A stretch of DNA of 64,000 nucleotides from Chromera velia (GCA_018398765.1 JAHBMJ010003830.1:1-64000); one strand, 5' to 3'. Counted from the stretch's first letter, positions 23,444 to 35,839 are shown. The notes: generated by a model from the letters alone, not told the origin. A program made the numbers and translations.

Positions 23444-24948
23444 ATGTCTCTGTCACGTGCAGGAGTGGCACTGACGCACAAGCACGTGAAGGGCGCCCCC
23501 CAGGCGGGATTTGTTCTTCGGAAGTTCCTGCACGGGTTCTTTGGGGGCGTCCTCGTGTCTGAGATGAATGCTTTCGCTTCTCATTGGTAGGCGAGATGAC
23601 GCTTACGTTCCTCTTATCTTGCGCCTGGTCTTACAGTGTTTTGTCCCCTTCTGTAAAGCACAAGCGGATGAAACCGGAAAAGGACGGCCTCGCATCAGCA
23701 CAGAGACTTGCAAACGGGGGGAAAGAAAAAATTCAATGGAGAAGTAGACGGAACGCTCATCCTGTACACATGCAGTCTGACCAACACATCAGTTGGACTT
23801 GCATCCAGGAGGCAATACGGACGTTGAACCCAGTCATACAAGGAAGAGAAAAACAGATATTCAGAAGGCAGTATATAGGGAGGAGAGTCAGACCGCGGAA
23901 AAAGGCAGCGGTGGCGCTGGACAGGAAACGGGCGCGCTGCGACAGTAGCCTAACATGTAGACAGGAATCGATCGGCACAGGCAGGCAGGCGCACAGGCAC
24001 ACGGACGGGCAGGCAGGGAGAGAGACAGAAACGCCTTCTCAAAAGGAGAGAAAGATGGAACGAGGGCCCAGTCATTGATGTGCACTCTCACTGACGCAAC
24101 AGTCAACGCATTTCAAAGTCACACACTCATAATTTGCATCTCTCTGCTTTTTATGGTGCAGGGCGAGTCACCATGTATATCCAAACGCTCCCTGGAACTC
24201 GCACGTGACTGTTCACCACGACTCCGACCACCCGGACGGTGCGGGTGTGTTCGTGATCCCGTTCAGGACCTACTTTGCGGGATGGACTCAGGACACAGCA
24301 GTGCAGGGAGGCCTTGCTCTGAACTCTGCGTGGTTCTGCGCGTTCTCTCTGTCCGGCAGGTAAGTGTGTTCTGCGGATGAGCAAGGTCCTATTCATGCAG
24401 TTTTGTCGATTCGTGAAGAAAGGTGTTGTTCTGTGGGCACGACGATAGCCATCATCGTGCACTAGCACAGACCGTTGTGGGAGGGCCGAAGCGGTCGTCT
24501 GTGTAAGCATCGCAGCGTTGTCGCAGAAACAACCCCAATTGATTTTGTGGCTCTTCTTTTGCGTGCACTGCCATTGGCCTGTGCATTTCCTCAATGCCTT
24601 GTGATTAGTTCTTTTGGCCCCTTTTGATTCTGGGAAATCCGAATGCCTTAAAGCTCTGTTTGATGCTGCGAATGCCCCTCTTCTCTTCTGCCTTTCAGGG
24701 GGCGCCGCGTTCCTTTTCATTTGTTCGGAATGGCCCTCGGGTTGGTGTTCCACTTCTTTCTGACCACCTGGCTGCACTTTGCGCACCACCAGGGCAGCGT
24801 AAAGGGCATAGCCGGACTGTCTGCTCTGTCTGAACACCACGAGCTCCATCATAGAAGAATGGGAGAAGGGAACTACAGCCTGGGGTTCCTGCCTCCTGTT
24901 TTTGACTGGGCCTTTGGATGCTTGAGGTGGACAGTCGGAAGTCCGTGA
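23444..24948 (+). CDS. Fatty-acid hydroxylase superfamily protein, three exons
   Basis: Membrane di-iron enzyme of the fatty-acid hydroxylase/sterol desaturase superfamily, which uses oxygen to hydroxylate or desaturate a lipid in the ER membrane. My model has exons 23444-23586, 24162-24359 and 24699-24948 (591 nt, 196 residues) with GT-AG introns and matching phases; the first junction completes a Trp codon. Histidine clusters occur in the expected order: SHWASHHVYPN, VHHDSDHPDG, then HHELHHRR near the C-terminus followed by NYSLGFLPPVFDWAFG, which matches the family's terminal box. Hydrophobic segments lie at LHGFFGGVLV, GLALNSAWFCAFSL and GMALGLVFHFFLTTWL. The protein is shorter than typical 250-350 residue members. 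The ATG at 23444 is the first in frame after a stop, but an upstream exon joining at the AG near 23462 is possible. Substrate cannot be told. Confidence 0.75.
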
Positions 24949-25420
24949 TCGAGAATCGTGGTTTAATTTTCAAAGAGGTTTCTGAACCTTTTGAATTGAG
25001 TTTCAAAATGTTGAGAAGAAGTTTTGCAATATTCTGAGAGTGTACTGCGTTGTGTTTTGAAGATGACGGCGACAGTTTCTCTATATAAAATATGTAACTT
25101 GAAATTCGATGATTTCGATCATTCAATGGTTGATTGCATGATCGATTGATTGATTTGTAAATCTGACGCGTGTATGCCCTTTTCATGGATACCGCACGTC
25201 GAACGTTCGGCATTGGGGCAGGAGGTCAATCCTTCAAGCCTAGCTTCAAGCATTACTAGTCTAATCTTATCTTATTCCTAGTTTTATCATATCCTAAATA
25301 TATTACTAAACCGTCTAAACGGTGTAAGCCGACCTTTAGCAGTGGATCGCGGGCTTAGCCGGGGGTAAAACCCGGAACATCAACTTGAATGCTATGCTAT
25401 GCTATATTAATCCTTATATA

Positions 25421-25560
25421 ATGTTCATGCGGAAGCAGGCTAAGCTGCGGCGGCTTGCTCCTTTTGCTTACAACTGCATGCATGGGTTGCCACTTGTCTG
25501 TGGTTTCGGAGACTCTAGGCTTAACCACAGTTAAGTATAGTACTGTTAAAGTAAGGTAAG
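25421..25560 (+). repeat. Short dispersed repeat with (TAAG)n tail, copy 2
   Basis: Same unit as 13113-13270 in the same orientation. The tail here is decayed to ttaagtatagtactg and taaggtaagta. Confidence 0.6.
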
Positions 25561-26042
25561 TATAAGCTAGGGTATAAGTTAGGGTATAAGTTAATTTTAC
25601 ATAGTCACTTTAAGAGTTACTGTACTGGAACTATCATGTGTTACAAGGAGAATTTCTAGAATTTTTTATATCACAATGATTTGTGAAACAATAACTGTGA
25701 TTTTAAAAACTTTTGACTGATTCAATTACATCACACTTATGTGTAAAAAAAAAGTTGTAGATCACGGCTTGACACGCGTTGCGGGGCAGCGTCATAGCTG
25801 CTGTGCCAGTGGGCTGCGCGGACTGCATACGCATATGCACGTATGAACAAAGCATGCATGCATGACCTTGCGAAAAAAAACGTACAGCTGTGTGCAAACT
25901 CTTAGGCAAACTCGTGCAAACTACCCTGCCAAAAATGTTAGAAAAGTGATAAAAAAGTGATAGAAAAGTTGTTAGAAACGTTGTAGAAAAGTGATAGAAA
26001 AATGAACCGCTGCGCGCCCCTTCTTTGCTCTTTTCCAGTGTT

Positions 26043-26165
26043 GAGTGAGTGAGTGAGTGAGTCAGTGAGTGAGGTGAGTGGGTGGGTGTCACACTGAGTG
26101 GATGGGGGGAGTAAAGGGGGTAAGTGAATGAGTGAGTGAGGTCAGTGATCGAGTGAATGAGGTGA
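26043..26165. repeat. (GAGT)n-type minisatellite
   Basis: Degenerate run of gagt/gagtgagg words in an AT-rich non-coding stretch. Confidence 0.75.
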
Positions 26166-26873
26166 GTCTGAACTTCAACGACTCTGAAGATTTCAAACTA
26201 GTCACTTTGAAAGTTTAGGATCACTTCAATTTGTGTTTGATAATTTTATCATACCTAACTTACTCTAACTATTTCATCTAATTTCATCACACCTATTGTA
26301 ACACATTTATTTGTGTCACTAGTACTAGTGTATAGCCTAAGGGTATTGTATCATAATTTGAATTGTTTCACACTATAGTTTCAGTGTAAGAGTTACTAAA
26401 AGTTTTTCTCAGAAACCTCTGGTTACTAGAATTCCATGACTTTTTACTGGTTACTTTAGGCCTCTCATCACCTAGTACGAAAGTTGAGTTATACTATAAT
26501 TTTACTCTTTTCTAGACCATAATAATCTAACCATTCTGAAAGACTTTTTGGGACCTTTCCTGCGTGCCTCCATAAAGTTTCTTCCCGTCTCTATCTGTAA
26601 ATATCAAAGTCTACTGAGTTTTTACTGACTAATCTAGTGACTAATAGTGCTTAGACAATGTTCTATAGTTATTATAAGACACGTTCCTGATCAGTCATTG
26701 ATTTAAACACGGTATTATGACGGACGAACAAGAAGTTGTCTGCAAGAAAGTGGTCCGCCTCTGACTCCGCAAGGGAGTGAACACCCATAGAGAGTATGAA
26801 GAAGGGGGGCTCACTCATAAGGACTTCGCAGCACTCCCAGTAGATGTTTTTATTCAGAAATTCGGCGTAGGGA

Positions 26874-27112
26874 TGTAGACCCTCAGTTAGTCGTAGCTGG
26901 GATCAGCTCCTATATACGGATAAAAGTTCTGTCATGCATGGGTAGTTCTGCTATCTCTGTTCTATAAGACAAACAACGGATGTCTTTATTGAGACTGCAT
27001 GCTGCACAATTAATTCCCGGCCATGCAGCATGCATGCATACGCTCTATGCACGTTATGTGCGCGTACTTCATTTTATCCTGACACAACTGCTTGTCAGAC
27101 CTTCACAACGCT
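26874..27112 (-). repeat. Left terminal repeat of the 26874-29907 element
   Basis: Matches 29656-29907. Shared landmarks: tcgtagctggratcagctcc, gactgcatgctgcacaatta and caactgcttgtcagacctt. Confidence 0.75.
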
Positions 27113-29655
27113 ACGTGCCCCCTCCCTTCAGAGTAGCGTCCTGCCACTTCATCTGCATGAGGCAATTTGATCTCAAAAAGGCACGGTCCATACATGTTCA
27201 CGGTCTTGAATCTATGTAAATCACCTCAAGTCATTTTCTCTCTCCTCCAGCCTTTACTACTGATTAGGCATATGACGACTGATTCTAAAGTAGGCTCTCT
27301 TTTCTCACATGAAAAATGGAATGAATAATCGTTCACAGGATTTGAATCTGGAATGCAGCAGCACATAAGATGAACTGTTTTTCTAATTGGCTAATCCGTA
27401 GCCAATGCAGTTACCTCTACCTACTTCAACTCTTGTTCTCTCTCTTTTCCAATCGATCTGAATGTTTACCTTGTTTCAGCCATCATGCTGTGCAAACAGA
27501 GTCTTCCCTTTCTGGCCGTCACTCACTGTCAACTCTTCTTCTCTTTCTCTCTATGTTTTTTCTCCTTACTGCATGTCACCTGCTCTTCTGTCTCCTCCCT
27601 TCTTCTCACTCAGACCGTGCCCTCTTCCTCCAACGCCGCGTCCCGCGGCTGAGCAAAGGTATGTAATGATTGAAACGATCACCTAAACAGTCACAAAAAA
27701 AAAAAAAATCCTGCCGAGCGTGGACAGACATTCCCTTATCAAACCAAACGACAACCACTGCAAGAATTCGATCCCCCAGGGTAGACAAACAGGCCAAGAC
27801 GACTATTCAAACAAAAAGAACGAAGATAAACGGACGAGATCAGACAGTCATGTAACAAGACTGAACAGAGCGGAACAGAGACACACGCCGTCTCCATGCC
27901 TGCATGATCTGATTCACTTACTACGTTGCACCCCTATCAATTCTCTCTTCCCTGCATGATGCCTTTTGCTTACTCTCTTACTTAGTAAATGGGCATTCCC
28001 ATCACATATCGTACCTAAAATTCCTGGAAAAGTGCCTGGACAGACGGAAGCAATTTTTCCACTCTATACTCTATGTGTTTGGTGTATGCTCTTGATCGGA
28101 TTGATGGATGCTGCTAATTCTCCTTGGCGGGGCAACGTTTCTTAGTGGAGGCGTGGAACTCTCAAGCCCCCTTGTTTCTCGCGCATACCTCCCATTCTGA
28201 CACATCTACGGAGGCAAATGGAGCCAAATCTATGAAGAGCAGTCTTCGAAGCTAGCTACGAAGCTAGCAAAGGTTCTCTAAGGCGAGACACTGACTGATT
28301 GCCAAAACCCTTCGCCTCTGTCTGCTCCTGTTGAATTGTTTTGATTTTAGCCCTCTGCGTCTCTTGTTTTTTCCACTCTTTTTGCGTCTCTTTCCTCTCT
28401 TTACGGCCTTGAAGGACAGCTGCTCTTCCCATCTCGTTTTGCACTGTAGATCCTCTATGCAAACCCGTGCGCACACAAACGCTCTCCCTAGCCCTGCGTC
28501 TACATAGCTACCTTCTGAGGGGAACTACTGAGAGTCGTCTGGTGATCTCCTGCTCGAGTTTGTCTGATTGTATACAACTGTGCTTGGTGTTTAGCTTCTT
28601 TTTTTCTCTCTCTCTTCCTCTGCTGCTTTGCGGTCCTCCTTTTGGCTCTCCCCGGTTTCTCCTACATTTACAAAGTGGAGTGCAGAACACCAAGCAACAT
28701 AGGAACTACCTCTTCGTTCTATGAATGTCCCTTGGCTGAAGCAATTACAGGGGGAAAATTAGATGGACCTAATATAAACTGCATCTCCAGCTGCATCTCT
28801 CCACTTGTGGGATGGTGCATATTCACGTCCTCCTGGTCTGTCGGTCGACCAGTGTATGAAGACGGGTCTTCTGTCTCTCTCACTTCTTGTTGGTCATTCC
28901 CTGATGCTCCTACGAATGTTTTTGGGGGCAGAGCACGCAGACCACTCACTTTTGTCTCAACATACTCTTTCTGACTGGGTGGGGCCTCAGGAATGGACGC
29001 CACAGGCCTCCACCCACTTCTTCTGCACGGGCTCTTCTCTTTCTTCCCATCTGCCTGCGATGATAGCAACGCGGACAGATGATCTGCATTTTTGTTTTTC
29101 TTTCCCGAAGATGTCATCAACTTTGATGCATTCTCTTCATTCGTCTTGCTTGATTGCTTGTGGGCTCAGGCTCTTCCCGTCATCCTTTTGCTTCTGCGAG
29201 TTTTTTTCTTCGTGACACCCTCTGTATTAGTGGAGGGCGGTGTTGTTGAAACAGAAAAGTTGGGCTTCTACCGGGACTGCAGAGTCTGTAAGTTACCCCC
29301 TGCAGCAACAAAGAGCTTCTCTGCAAGCTCTTTTCCTTTGTTGAGAAGAGATTGACCGTTCTTGTGCACTTTGAGAAAAGAGACATGCTTGAATTTCTCG
29401 AGTCTCTCGACAGCAAGAACGAACTCCCCGAAGCGATCAGGCACCAACATTGAAACAAACTTTCAAGAGAAAAGAAAGACGTGGTTTTCTACTGATTACA
29501 GACTTCAAGATGTGGCTACGTGCAGGCGATAAAAATTAATCCGTAACTTTGTATTTGCACAGCAGAAGATGGACTATTCACATGTTCAATCGATGAAACG
29601 AGAGCACGCAAACCCACTGAGGCCGGTTCAGGCTCTCGCTACTACATAGTAATTA

Positions 29656-29907
29656 TATAGGCCCTCAGCTAATCGTAGCTGGAATCAGCTCCTATATACA
29701 GATAAAGGTTCTGTCATATATGGGTAGTTCTGCTATCTCTATTCTATAAGATAAACAATGGATGTCTTCATTGAGACTGCATGCTGCACAATTAATTCCC
29801 GGCCATGCAGCATGTATACATGTGCTCTACGCACGTTATACATACGTACTCTAGCACGTACTTCATTTTATTCTGACACAACTGCTTGTCAGACCTTCAT
29901 AACACTA
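29656..29907 (-). repeat. Right terminal repeat of the 26874-29907 element
   Basis: Partner of 26874-27112, with an extra 11-12 bases near 29857. Confidence 0.75.
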
Positions 29908-29911
29908 CGTT

Positions 29912-32900
29912 TGGAGCCCCTAAAAAATTTGAAGCCACTTAGGTAAATACCTCGGGGGGCCATTTAGGGGGCGTTATAGGGGGTTTGCAAGGGTTTGGGC
30001 ATGTCGTGCATGCATGGGCAACGATAGGCAAGTGGTGGAAGCCACGGCAACGTGCGTGAAATATACAGCTTTTAACTTTGAAGGACTGCACGCAAGTTAC
30101 AACTCCGTATACGAGTGATATCAAGTAACTTGAGGGGTATTGAGGGGCACGTATTAGTGCGAAGTAATTAATTAAAGAGCTACCCCATGCATGCACACTA
30201 TACTCTATGCAATTTATTTGACTTTGAGAGGCATTTGTTTCATCGCGTTGGGTGCACACATAAAAAATGAGGAGACAATCGATCCGAGGATATCAAAGAA
30301 AAAAAGATAATATGCGAGTGCGATACGAGTGCGTACTTATGGTACTCGATATGGGCACACACTTGGTGTAACGGCTTGCCCGCGCCTGCATGGCTGCCCT
30401 GCCAACGCCTGCGGTCGCGGTGGTATATTTGTTTACACTGAATGCGCACGGACCTATGATCGCTTGATCATAGTGTGTGTCATACATAAAATTATCATAA
30501 ATATTTAAAAGCCTTAGGGTTGGTAAATGCTGTCAGTGCCGAATATTGACATTTACAATACCTCTAGTGTCGACATCGGTATTTGAAACGGCATTTTGTA
30601 GCAAAAATGACGTTTTTACTACTGTGCAGTAGATATCAATAGATTAATTGAGTCTCTTTATATAGAATGTCACTTAGTAAGAATGATTGATCGATTGAAG
30701 AGTTATTATGAGAATCGGGCAATCACTACAACTGTTGATCTCACTATTCTAGTAAGCCTAGTTCCAAGCATTTTTTAAAGCAGAAAAAACGACTCCCAAA
30801 GTCATAAAGAGTCCAAAAAACGGACTTTTGAGGACCAGACTGAGGTCTAACATCTGAAAAAGCTCAGGCCAAACAGGCCTCTCTGGACTCAGAAGTCTAG
30901 AAAGGGCTGTAATGTATCAATGATGATAAAACGCATACCAACACTCTCCATCTGGTCTATGCAGGTAACTTAGTTCCAAGAGAGGATAATGAATGCATGG
31001 TTGGTATACTGTGGACTCCAACAGCTAGTTCAACAACATGGATAAAAATTATCATACACTTGTTAAACTCAGATCTTATAGTTAGTCAGTTGATGATCAT
31101 GTAGTAGATTAAAATTTTTAGTCTACAGTCAAGACATTTTCGGCAGTTAATTCCACATTTCTTAAATTTCTAGTTAAATTTATGAAAGTCCTATACTAAG
31201 TCCTATAGGCTAGGTTGATCGATTCAGGTCGAAGGTTGGGCCGTTAGTCTATAAGACTCTAATCAAACTATGAAATATGTTAGCATTATATTGAAGTATA
31301 AATATTATTGTTGATCAGGGTATGCCATTTATACCTCTAGTGTTGACAATGGTATTTATCGCCTGCGGCATTTACTAACACTAAAAAGCTTGACATGAAT
31401 GATTTGTGTGCGTTCTCCGGCCGTGACCAAGATCAAGCAATACTTACGAAATGTATATGTATTGATTTACTATATTGAAACAGTATCAAAACGTATCAAA
31501 ATTATTTTTTCTTGTTTTTGTTGCATGAAAAGTGAAAGCTTACAATTTTTCCAGCAATTTCTAGACAAGTTTATATATGTGAGTATAGATGAGAGTCTAG
31601 GCATGCAGGCTTCCTGAACCCCCCTCCTCCCATAAATGCGCGCTCTGCATTGTTATTAAAGCCTTATATTTCTAAAATTGTTAGTAGTTTCGAATCTGGT
31701 GTTAATCGCTGTGTCTAAGATTTAACTTTCAATCATCATTGTTATGACATTGTCAAATAAGGACGCTAATAATGGTGTAGCTAGAAAGGTGTCTAGCATG
31801 ATATAAGAACATGAAGCTGCATAGGCCATACGCAGAGTCCAAAGACTGTCAGATAGAATGAAAGGACGAAAGCTAGAAGCATGATGTCATTCTGATTGAT
31901 CAAATTCTCATTAGGTGAGCATTGGTGGGATAAAATAATTGTGGTCGGACGGGCGAGTCAATCGCGCGGCCCCGGAAAGCTCCAGGCCTAGCAGGAATGC
32001 AGTCTGTGCGTTGGCCCTGGAAGGCGGAACACAACACAGCTTCCCTTTTCTTTTCATTTTTTTTCTTTTCAGTGATCTTGAGGAGCTGAGGGGTCTGAAT
32101 GAGAGAGATGGACATGCAGAAAGCAAGATTGGTCAGAGGTAGGGAAACACATGAGCCCATGACAGGATTGTAGCCCTGTCAACAGAGCCTCCGGATATGG
32201 GAGGTTATGGAGAGAACCCATGCATACATGCCTATCTCACCTGTTACACGTATATAGAGGTCCACATGATAAGGGTGACCGCTTATAAAAAGAAGAGAGT
32301 GAAAATAAAAAAGACAGAGGCTTCAGAGATTGGCTGCAAGAGATCATGTCTGCATCGACTGTATGCAGAGTGAGGGAATGGATAAGCAATGGTAGTGAGG
32401 ATCGGAAAGTGGGAGAGGTGAAGAGAGGTGAGTTCTCGATGCAGCTGGCGCATAAAACTTATATGATGAAAGGGACCGTTTTGTTCGTTTTATTCAGGAG
32501 GACCCTGAGATTCTAGCTTAAGATTGCTGCGTATCATTTATTTTTTGATATATGGATATGCATAGATATTTGCATGTTGAGTCTTCGCTTTTTCTTTCTT
32601 TTACAAGCATCATGTAGTCGGCAGTTGTGTGAGACTCAGTATTTGAAACTCTGTATGCGTGTATTGCTACTTGGATGCTACTTAACATCACACTTTTATT
32701 TACGTAGACGATTTCACTTGGGAATAGCTTAGTACCGCATGCAGATATACCACTATACTATGCATCGTCATGCATCTGTTTGCTAGTTTATTGCATTTCT
32801 CTTGCTTGTACTCTCACTCTAAAGATTTATGAATCCTTTTTTCTTTTTTCCGTACTACATGCAGTACTAGGGATACAATTATTGTAATTGCAATTATTGG

Positions 32901-33559
32901 AATTAATTGCAAACAATTATTGTTTCAAAAGTTGCCAGGAGCGGGCGAGAGGCAATTAATTGCAATTAATTGTGATTTTTGTTCATGCGTTGTTTATGTA
33001 TTGCTATGTGTTGTTCATATGTTGCTATGTGTTATTTAGGCATGTTTAGGTACTGTTTGGTAAATTTTACAACAGTTTACACAGTTTAAAACATAAAACA
33101 CCAACTTACAAGTCGTAAAACGTTTGTTTTAGATGATTTATAATCATTTCATTTCATAAATGCTTACATTTGAGTTAGTATTTCATTGTACACTGTCATC
33201 TGATACCCCAATTCGCTTAATAACTACATGTTTGAGTCTGATTGCAATTATTGGCAATTAATTGCAATGATTGCAATTATTGTTTGGCCGCACTTCCTTG
33301 AAACAATGAGCACTGCAATTTAATTGCTCTTAGCACTGGCTATATGCATGCAGCCTGTTTGGTTCGGTTTGCATACTGCAGTGCTTGGCGTTTCTTTCGC
33401 TGTTGTCGGTCTTTTAAATCTTAAATTTTTTCTTGCCGGCAATACCATCCAGCGTTTCTGATTTGTTCTTCCTTCGTACTTCACCACTGGCAAGCCATTT
33501 TACAACTTTTGAGCCTCTTTTTTGTCTACTTCAGTCTTTGTTTTTGTTTTTTGACCGTC
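29912..33559. other. AT-rich intergenic stretch with repeat fragments
   Basis: No gene supported. It contains the dispersed-repeat copy at 30780-31045, short related motifs around acctctagtgt at about 30560 and 31337, and two clusters of caattaattgcaatt words (about 32873-32985 and 33238-33320) that can pair with themselves and each other. Open frames such as 31900-32160 lack protein-like sequence. Confidence 0.4.
30780..31045 (+). repeat. Dispersed repeat, copy 2
   Basis: Diverged copy of 20785-21022, starting cagaaaaaacgactccca. Confidence 0.55.
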
Positions 33560-33745
33560 GGTCTTTGTTGAGGGCTAGGTTGAGGGTCGTGGCCATGGTT
33601 TGTTGACCTAGGTTGTGAACGCAGACTTTGCCTTAGGTTTACGCTTCTAGCTAGGGATTAAACCTATATTGAACCTATGCCGTTGCCTCTGAGGCCGGGC
33701 GGTGAGCTCAATATCATTATTTACGGTATGATTTACCTCCCAATT
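33560..33745 (+). repeat. Fragment related to the 35.7-kb insertion
   Basis: The block aacctatgccgttgcctc...ggcggtgagctcaatatcat resembles aacctatgctggcgcctagacctggcggtgagctcaatatcat at about 35742-35784. Probably remnants of one LTR-type family. Confidence 0.45.
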
Positions 33746-34133
33746 AAAGGTTAGTTTGTCTTTTTGTTCGCATCTCTAACTGTTTGCATTTCTAAACATT
33801 GAATAAGAAAGATAAAAAATTGCATGTTATATGGCTTGGTTATACCGTCTTATACGCACGTGCAATTAAATCACTATATTATTATCACTCAGGCTATCAC
33901 ATATCCCAGAAATAGAGCTGAGAGAGCACTTAACACAACGGGTGAAAACAATTGAAAACCTAATTGAAAACAAAGTTAATTTTGCTTTCCACGCCATGCA
34001 TTTGCATAGAGTGCTGGACGGAGTGTGTCAGATGCCGCCGCTCTGATATATACCTAGACAAATACATCACCCATAATATACCCAACCAATTGGGTGAGAG
34101 CCTCAGGGGGTCTATTGGTAGGATTGAAGAAAC

Positions 34134-34138
34134 ATACC
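34134..34138. repeat. Target-site duplication of second copia element
   Basis: ATACC, repeated at 38703-38707 right after the far LTR end. Confidence 0.8.
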
Positions 34139-34461
34139 TGTTGTGAACCAACCTGAAGTCAGTTAATGAGCCGAGATGACAGAAAGCATGCATGCGTACA
34201 TGTGTGCGTCGGCGTCACGGTGAGTCCTTGCGTATGTCAAACAGCGAATGCAATCCAATTAGATGCATACAAGCACATGCTTCTCAGTAAATCGAAGCAT
34301 GGCATTGCAAGTAGAAGATCAATTAGTGAAAACGGTTTGAAGTCAAGTAGGGAATTGTCTTAGTGAATGAACAACGAATACACATAATAAATTCTGTGCA
34401 CTTTGAGATACCTCAACTCTTGCATAGATCTTTACTGGTCTATAGAAATTAGGGCTTTTCA
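34139..34461 (+). repeat. 5' LTR of second copia element
   Basis: 323 bp from TGTTGTGAACC to gggcttttca. Matched by 35583-35688 plus 38491-38702. Confidence 0.9.
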
Positions 34462-34473
34462 TGGTAGCAGAGC
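34462..34473 (+). promoter_or_regulatory. Primer-binding site (tRNA initiator Met type)
   Basis: tggtagcagagc directly follows the 5' LTR. This is one base from the tggtatcagagc site widespread in copia elements, which prime with initiator methionine tRNA. Confidence 0.8.
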
Positions 34474-35039
34474 TCCGGTCGACAGCCTACAGGCTTTTGT
34501 ATGGAGTACAACAGCTTGGGTCGGCCATGCAAGGGGCACTAAGCAGGCTACATGCGGCGGTTGGTAAGAGGTAGTCGCTCTGTGGATCCCCAGGCTTAGA
34601 CCTCTACTTTACTCTCTCCACTGGGGTCAACAGCTCAGATGCTTCCAAAGAAACACCGATTCGTGCTTCCGTCCTTTAACAAGTGAGCGAGCATGTGTTC
34701 CGATTGCGTCTCCCCTCCGGCCGTTCTATTCTTGCTCACCGTTATTGCATCCGACCAAATGACAGCAGCCAGCCCGAGCCTGTCTTCTCCATCCCTCTTT
34801 TCGAACTGCAGCAATCTCCTACTCCTTCTACAAATTCAACCAACTCAGCCACCATACTTCAGCCCCTACAGCTGCTGATGCAGACCTTCTCTTTTCCCTT
34901 CTTTACTATGCCCATCGCACAGCCATATCCCATACCATCCACATCTCTCGTTCCGATATCCGTTTTACCTCCTCCGTCATCCACCCTATCTCCTCGAGTG
35001 ATGCTGCTCTAGAGACAGTAGGCAACGCCCACCCCTAGA

Positions 35040-35539
35040 GAGGCTGGCTCCTCAGCCTGGGATCTCTCATCTTGTATTGGCGATCATTCTTGTAACAGCG
35101 TGTAGTGCGCTCTTCCACAAGGGCCGAACTGTATGCCGCTCATGACTTGGTTGACTTTTTGGAGTGTTTCTTGCCAGCCTTCTGATATCTATGGAAAGCA
35201 GGAGTAGTTTTAGAGGTTAAAGTTGATTTTGATGACCTTCTGAAGCTTATCTCCAGTAAGATGCCCCAGCTGAGAGAGCGTCCCCTTCTGTTAGTCATCC
35301 AGTCTCTGCAACTGGGAGTCCTCGAACGTTCCCCTCATACCCTCGTCCTTCACACTTTTTCCCTTCGAGACGCCTTTGAAGCCGCTTCAGTCCGCCTCTC
35401 TTTCGTTCCCTCAGAAGAAAATGTGGTTGATCTGTTGACTAAGCCTACATCCATCTCTTTACTCCTTCCTTTCTTCACCAACCTGCCCTCTCATCTTTTC
35501 TATGACCCTTCTCTTGGTTTAAGTGCCATTGTATTATAA
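35040..35539 (+). pseudogene. Copia RNase H remnant (fossil)
   Basis: Contains RSSTRAELYAAHDLVDFLE, the copia RNase H helix block, and near the end FVPSEENVVDLLTKP, matching the conserved tail of copia pol. Fossil piece of the 34139-38702 element. Confidence 0.75.
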
Positions 35540-35582
35540 TTTTTTCCACATGCATGAAAGAAAAGAAAAAGAAAAGAATGTA

Positions 35583-35688
35583 TGTTGTGAACCAACCTGA
35601 AGTCAGTCAATGAGCCGAGATGATAGAAAGCATGCGTATGTGTATGCGTGCATGCGTGTGTCAGTGTGAGTCCTTGCATGCGTCAAAC
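35583..35688 (+). repeat. 3' LTR of second copia element, first piece
   Basis: Equivalent to the first 105 bases or so of 34139-34461, then interrupted after gcgtcaaac. Confidence 0.85.
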
Positions 35689-35839
35689 TGTTATGACCTC
35701 CCCTTTTTCTGACCCTATGGTGTACGTTTCTAGGGCACAAACCTATGCTGGCGCCTAGACCTGGCGGTGAGCTCAATATCATCACTTTTTTGGTGGTTGG
35801 GCGGCGCAATGGGCGCCTACCTAGCTGTGCCTCACCGGA

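Larger units (their letters stand above)
26874..29907 (-). mobile_element. LTR retroelement without recognisable pol (fossil)
   Basis: Direct repeats of about 240-250 bp at 26874-27112 and 29656-29907 enclose 2.5 kb. Orientation is taken from the inner region: minus-strand open frames at 28719-29120 and 29180-29458 are the most protein-like. A near-match to the copia initiator-Met primer site (tagtagcgagagc on the minus strand) lies some 15 bases inside the right repeat. No reverse transcriptase or integrase is visible, so it was probably mobilised by another element, or is internally deleted. The repeats differ by about 20 changes plus one short indel. Ends are approximate; a target duplication was not found. 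Confidence 0.6.

Noticed and set aside
23280-23562. Plus-strand frames in other phases upstream of the hydroxylase start
   Set aside because: They do not continue into exons with the family motifs. The phase starting at 23444 does.
24151-24852. 233-codon minus-strand frame
   Set aside because: Antisense to the hydroxylase exons and intron. The plus strand carries the histidine motifs and consistent splice phases.
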